From DATKWS01 sp035529435 (lineage in GTDB: Bacteria > Krumholzibacteriota > Krumholzibacteriia > Krumholzibacteriales > Krumholzibacteriaceae), in the NCBI GenBank assembly GCA_035529435.1, contig DATKWS010000113.1, positions 1-64,000 on the forward strand: a DNA stretch of 64,000 nucleotides, written 5' to 3'. Below are positions 63,162 through 64,000 of this stretch, one piece after another (the stretch's first letter is position 1; each line of letters starts with the position of its first letter). The translations under genes were made by a program, and so were the position numbers. Under the pieces are notes generated by a model. It was not told the DNA's origin, did not search any database, and was given only the letters and a program-made list of their open reading frames with translations.

Positions 63162-63734
63162 CTAATCCTTCCCGGCCCTGAACGCCTTGAGCTCGCGTGC
63201 CAGGCGCTCACGCGCCCTGAATATGATCGATTCGACCGCCGCGACGCTCCGGCCCATGATCCCGGCTATCTCGCGATACGAAAATCCCCTCCCCACCCTG
63301 AGCTCGATGGCGGCCCTCCAGTCGGCAGGCAGGCCGGCGAGCGCACGCATGTAGGCATGCTGCAACTCGCGCCGTTCCGCGTACGCGGCCGGGTCGGCGT
63401 CGGCCGCCCCCGATGGCGGCTGGAATCCGACCTCCACGGCCTGTTCCAGTGAGGACTCGGGTCGCGCCGTGCGCTTGCGGGAAAGGCTGATGGCCAGATT
63501 GGTCGCGATCCGGTACAGGAAAGTGCGGAACGAGGCTGTCGGACGGTACCGGTGCGCGGAACGGTAGACATTGACGAAGAGCTGCTGCGCGAGATCTTCC
63601 GCGTCCTCGCGGTTCCCCGTCGAACGGAGAAAGAAATTATAGATTTCACCCTGGTATTTCTCGACGAGAAGGCGGAATGCGTGCGTATCTCCCTCGGCGA
63701 CCAACCGCATCACGCCTGCATCATCATCGATCAT
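63162..63734 (-). CDS. ECF RNA polymerase sigma factor
   Basis: 190-residue ECF sigma: region 2 (AFRLLVEKYQGEIYNFFLRSTGNREDAEDLAQQLFVNVYR) and region 4 (LPADWRAAIELRVGRGFSYREIAGIMGRSVAAVESIIFRARERL) with a helix-turn-helix. The start ATG 63734 overlaps the stop of the MBL gene upstream (ATGA), so the hydrolase and sigma factor are translated together. With the zf-HC2 partner it should control envelope or metal stress genes, possibly the Spy-like pair. Confidence 0.94.
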   Translation of the reverse strand: MIDDDAGVMRLVAEGDTHAFRLLVEKYQGEIYNFFLRSTGNREDAEDLAQQLFVNVYRSAHRYRPTASFRTFLYRIATNLAISLSRKRTARPESSLEQAVEVGFQPPSGAADADPAAYAERRELQHAYMRALAGLPADWRAAIELRVGRGFSYREIAGIMGRSVAAVESIIFRARERLARELKAFRAGKD

Positions 63735-64000
63735 GCGTTCCCCATGTCGATCTCCTCGGCCACCTCGAACCTGCCGCCGTCGGCCCTCCTCACGGTGCAT
63801 GCAGGAATGACGGGGTCGTGCTCGAAGAAGAGGATCCATCCCTCGTCCGCGGCGAGCCCGAGAATGCGCCGCTTCTCCTCGAGCGTTTCGAGAGGAAGAT
63901 GGTCGAATGACATGATATAGGGAAGATTCACGTGGGACGCGAGCGGGATCAGATCGCCGCAGTAGAGGAGCCTCTCTCCGTTTGATTCGATCAACACGAC
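63731..64000 (-). CDS. MBL-fold metallo-hydrolase, C-terminal part (truncated by the window)
   Basis: About 89 residues at the window edge. YCGDLIPLASHVNLPYIMSFDHLPLETLEEKRRIL and FFEHDP are typical of the C-terminal part of beta-lactamase-fold hydrolases (the Asp, His and final His of the metal site). The catalytic HxHxDH motif lies beyond the window. It is the first visible gene of the ECF sigma operon. Confidence 0.8.
   Translation of the reverse strand, partial: VVLIESNGERLLYCGDLIPLASHVNLPYIMSFDHLPLETLEEKRRILGLAADEGWILFFEHDPVIPACTVRRADGGRFEVAEEIDMGNA

Overview
The window is 64 kb of GC-rich, densely coding bacterial DNA from a Gram-negative (diderm) organism. The evidence for an outer membrane is a complete Tol-Pal cluster, beta-barrel proteins, many lipoproteins with lipoboxes and tandem Spy/CpxP-like periplasmic proteins. 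The mix of an rnfABCDGE cluster, beta-propeller lipoproteins, a DUF222-like HNH protein and long tyrosine-rich exported proteins resembles poorly cultured FCB-group lineages such as Krumholzibacteriota or Eisenbacteria. That placement is inference; no rRNA or tRNA gene was seen.

Layout. 0-9.3 kb (mostly minus strand): clpB, a matrixin-like lipoprotein, a tight three-gene cluster built around a ParA ATPase fused to a CBM48/AMPK-type glycan-binding domain, a DUF212 membrane protein and an oligopeptide-binding lipoprotein. 9.5-13.1 kb (plus): a NamZ/DUF1343 muramidase, a MurU-like nucleotidyltransferase, an AmgK-like sugar kinase and a half-size GDT1 transporter, which together read as a MurNAc salvage route. 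13.1-17.7 kb (minus): an EF-Tu-domain-like protein, an SbcC/YhaN-like ATPase, an SbcD/Mre11-like nuclease and a TIM-barrel isomerase. 17.8-21.9 kb (plus): formiminotransferase-cyclodeaminase, pgi and apbE.

22.2-27.8 kb is the accessory part: an HNH protein, a low-GC DUF488 gene behind a palindromic operator-like site, a truncated gene remnant and a large restriction-modification fusion whose C-terminal half has a different base composition. 27.9-33.2 kb (minus) is rnfABCDGE; the flavin transferase ApbE at 21 kb is the enzyme that would mature RnfD and RnfG. 33.5-37.3 kb has a FemAB-like acyltransferase, a radical SAM protein, a small PD-(D/E)XK-like protein and a Cas4/RecB-like nuclease with an Fe-S cysteine set. 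37.4-41.3 kb has diaminopropionate ammonia-lyase and glycogen phosphorylase.

41.5-44.1 kb: an outer-membrane protein whose signal peptide carries an in-frame stop, and a 14-repeat beta-propeller lipoprotein. 44.1-52.3 kb (minus): tolQ-tolR-tolA-tolB-pal-cpoB, then two CNNM/CorC proteins and a DUF1611 protein. 52.7-54.5 kb: an exported DUF4384 protein with a CxxCH motif, an extremely Tyr/Trp-rich segment and a basic tail, ended by a clear terminator. 54.6-61.4 kb: threonine synthase, a YfiH-type laccase-domain protein, an MTH1187 protein, an aminotransferase, a barrel protein and a PTS-EIIA/CBS/NhaD-ArsB operon. 61.5-64 kb (minus): an MBL hydrolase fragment, ECF sigma factor, zf-HC2 anti-sigma factor and two Spy-like periplasmic proteins.

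The candidates for something undescribed are the ParA-CBM48 trio, the DUF4384 aromatic protein, the NamZ-MurU-AmgK cluster, the PTS/CBS/antiporter operon and the ECF-Spy pair.
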